Shown here piece by piece: positions 62,878-64,000 of a stretch of 64,000 nucleotides of DNA; the stretch's first letter is position 1, and every line of letters starts with the position of its first letter. Origin of the DNA: Rhodopirellula sp. GTDB lineage: Bacteria > Planctomycetota > Planctomycetia > Pirellulales > Pirellulaceae. The notes beneath the pieces are model-generated. The model was given only the letters and a program-made list of their open reading frames with translations, did no database searches and was not told the origin of the DNA. Made by a program: the position numbers and the translations under genes. The stretch is from contig DOPG01000012.1 in assembly GCA_003513555.1 (NCBI GenBank), positions 133,801-197,800 on the forward strand. Direction: 5' to 3'.

Positions 62878-63526
62878 GAATGAAAAACAAAGCCCGAGTG
62901 AAGAGTCTCAATCCGCAGATGATGCAACCAACGCAGCGTCGCAGAACAGTTTGTCAGGTAAAGGCATGGAACCGCAACCCGAGGGGCAACGTGTGCCCGA
63001 ATTAACTAACGACCTTTATGATAACCGCGCCACGAAAGAAACGTGCAACCCGGAAAATAAAGAAAACGAGCCTTCGGCGCATGTGGTGCTTTATCAGCCT
63101 GAGATTCCCCAGAATACGGGCAACATTGGCAGAACCTGTGTTGCTGTGAACGCAAAACTGTGGATTGTTCGCCCTGCGGCTTTCCAACTGGACGATGCCA
63201 AACTGCGACGTGCTGGACTGGACTATTGGGCCCACCTCGAGCGTGGAGACGCCGTCAATTGGGATGACTTGGTATCGCAACTCGCTCCCCGGCCGATGTA
63301 CTTTTTGTCAAAATTTGCAAAACGAACCATTTGGGAAGCCGAATTTCGTCGTGGAGACGTCTTGGTTTTCGGCCGGGAAACCTCGGGGCTACCGGCCTCG
63401 ATACTTGACCCCGAAGATCCACGGGCCCTTCGATTACCTATGTCTGAACATGTTCGCAGTCTCAACCTCGCCACCACGGCGGGCATTGTGCTTTATGAAC
63501 ACCAGCGGCAAACAGGCGGTTATTGA
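62876..63526 (+). CDS. trmL: tRNA (cytidine/uridine-34 2'-O)-methyltransferase, TrmL-like (SpoU/SPOUT)
   Basis: The frame from 62876 has 216 residues; a better ribosome site (AGG, then 7 nt) precedes the ATG at 62966, giving 186. The core runs from VVLYQPEIPQNTGNIGRTC, with FGRETSGLP and LPMSEHVRSLNLATTAGIVLYE, the knotted SPOUT fold of TrmL. It methylates the wobble nucleoside of certain leucine tRNAs. The N-terminal extension of at least 38 acidic, polar residues is not in ordinary TrmL and is probably disordered. If the first ATG is used, the start overlaps that of the divergent zinc-ribbon gene in a CATG. Confidence 0.9.
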   Translation: MNEKQSPSEESQSADDATNAASQNSLSGKGMEPQPEGQRVPELTNDLYDNRATKETCNPENKENEPSAHVVLYQPEIPQNTGNIGRTCVAVNAKLWIVRPAAFQLDDAKLRRAGLDYWAHLERGDAVNWDDLVSQLAPRPMYFLSKFAKRTIWEAEFRRGDVLVFGRETSGLPASILDPEDPRALRLPMSEHVRSLNLATTAGIVLYEHQRQTGGY

Positions 63527-63573
63527 AAAGATTCATAGCGGGTTTTGATTGGCTCGTCGTTTCCCGCCCCAGT

Positions 63574-63582
63574 GGTTAAACT
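63574..63582 (+). promoter_or_regulatory. GGTTAAACT motif upstream of a small membrane protein gene
   Basis: This is the same nonamer as at 56061-56069, here 30 nt before the ATG at 63613. It is a candidate -10 region or regulator site; without expression data this cannot be settled. Confidence 0.25.
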
Positions 63583-63612
63583 AGGCGGCAATATCAGCCT
63601 CCGAGTCTCGCC

Positions 63613-63909
63613 ATGAACCAGCTTTCTTCGCAGCGTCGACGTCCCCAAATCAGCATCGCATTCATGATGATGCTGATGTTGATTTTCTCTTTCATCTCGG
63701 CAGGACTGTTTTATGCTTCACGTGTGCCTGCGATTCAGAATGAAATCATGATGTTGGTGACAGGTGAAATTGCCGAAGCAGCCCAGGAAGATACCACACG
63801 CGAGGCGCAAATCAGATTCGTGATGTTTACCTACACGTCTCCCCTATTGCTCGCTGGGGCCATTTCAACTGGTATGGCTATCCTGAAATGGTTCCAACGA
63901 CCCCGATGA
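63613..63909 (+). CDS. Small two-helix membrane protein of unknown function
   Basis: This 98-residue protein starts with a basic stretch, SSQRRRPQ, then a transmembrane helix (ISIAFMMMLMLIFSFISAGLF) and a second near 72-92 (MFTYTSPLLLAGAIS). The loop between them is acidic (EIAEAAQEDTTRE). It matches no family I know. Its TGA overlaps the ATG of the next gene by 4 bp (ATGA), so they are translationally coupled. A GGTTAAACT motif lies 30 nt upstream. Confidence 0.75.
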   Translation: MNQLSSQRRRPQISIAFMMMLMLIFSFISAGLFYASRVPAIQNEIMMLVTGEIAEAAQEDTTREAQIRFVMFTYTSPLLLAGAISTGMAILKWFQRPR

Positions 63910-64000
63910 ATCGTGCAGAGCCCACATTTCCGCCAGAACAAATCGCGTCGATTCTCGGTCAAATTCGTTGCCCGGGTTCACTGAAGGAATTCTCCGCAGC
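63906..64000 (+). CDS. 5' end of a gene cut by the window
   Basis: The ATG overlaps the stop of the preceding small membrane-protein gene by 4 bp. About 31 residues are visible, starting MNRAEPTFPPEQIASILGQ. Too little is seen for a family assignment. The rest lies outside the window. Confidence 0.6.
   Translation, partial: MNRAEPTFPPEQIASILGQIRCPGSLKEFSA

Noticed and set aside
1..64000. tRNA, rRNA, CRISPR array, insertion sequence or prophage
   Set aside because: No conserved rRNA or T-arm patterns, no regularly spaced repeats and no transposase, integrase or phage structural genes were seen.

Overview
The window looks like chromosome from a planctomycete, probably of the Pirellulales. The evidence is the protein families present: a cytochrome PSCyt/DUF1549/DUF1553 protein paired with a DUF1501 protein, a twin-arginine Gfo/Idh/MocA oxidoreductase, a long PQQ-type beta-propeller secreted protein, a haem-binding protein with a C-terminal blue-copper domain, paired ExbD genes and a planctomycete-style zinc-ribbon membrane protein. 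Base composition is near 50 percent G+C by eye. I saw no rRNA, tRNA, CRISPR array, insertion sequence or prophage.

Region by region. 1-2895 is the 3' part of an RND/MMPL exporter. 2961-9175 (minus) is a sialic-acid catabolic operon: N-acetylneuraminate lyase, a mutarotase-like kelch domain fused to a sodium:solute symporter, an N-acylglucosamine 2-epimerase and a Tat-exported Gfo/Idh oxidoreductase, ending at a strong hairpin shared with the exporter. 9224-10921 is an orphan DNA methyltransferase fused to a GIY-YIG-like domain. 11105-19757 (minus) holds three secreted proteins: haem/cupredoxin, an unrecognised one, and a propeller giant with an embedded methyltransferase-like fold. 20327-28830 (plus) is the most striking block: six almost contiguous DNA-repair genes (radical SAM protein, UdgX-type glycosylase, ligase-associated exonuclease, ATP-dependent ligase, ligase-associated DEXH helicase, PdeM phosphoesterase), followed by an exonuclease-BRCT gene. 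30325-41513 mixes a lipase-like esterase, a large protein resembling the DUF5682/TraB-like group, BioF, a HIT protein, a HEAT-like protein, a DNase I-like protein and a von Willebrand factor A protein. 41649-51090 has MetK, a metallophosphoesterase, peptidase T, a PolB-like exonuclease, a large secreted carbohydrate-active-looking protein, and a standalone LigD phosphoesterase-like protein overlapping its convergent neighbour. 51166-54418 (minus) is an ExbD-ExbD-TPR operon without ExbB. 54515-59964 holds a methyltransferase, a PAS-AraC regulator and the PSD1/DUF1501 pair. 60030-62877 (minus) is a zinc-ribbon/HD/NagB operon. TrmL and two small genes close the window.

How the genes may work together. 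The lyase, kelch-symporter and epimerase make a pathway from external sialic acid to N-acetylglucosamine, and NagB about 50 kb away could serve its lower part. The repair block joins a uracil-recognition module (radical SAM plus UdgX) to a processing and sealing module (nuclease, helicase, ligase, phosphoesterase) in one transcription unit. That suggests a single pathway from base-lesion recognition to religation. The PAS-AraC regulator, divergent from the PSD1/DUF1501 pair, may control it.

All functional calls are from reading translated sequence and recalled family motifs. No database search was run.
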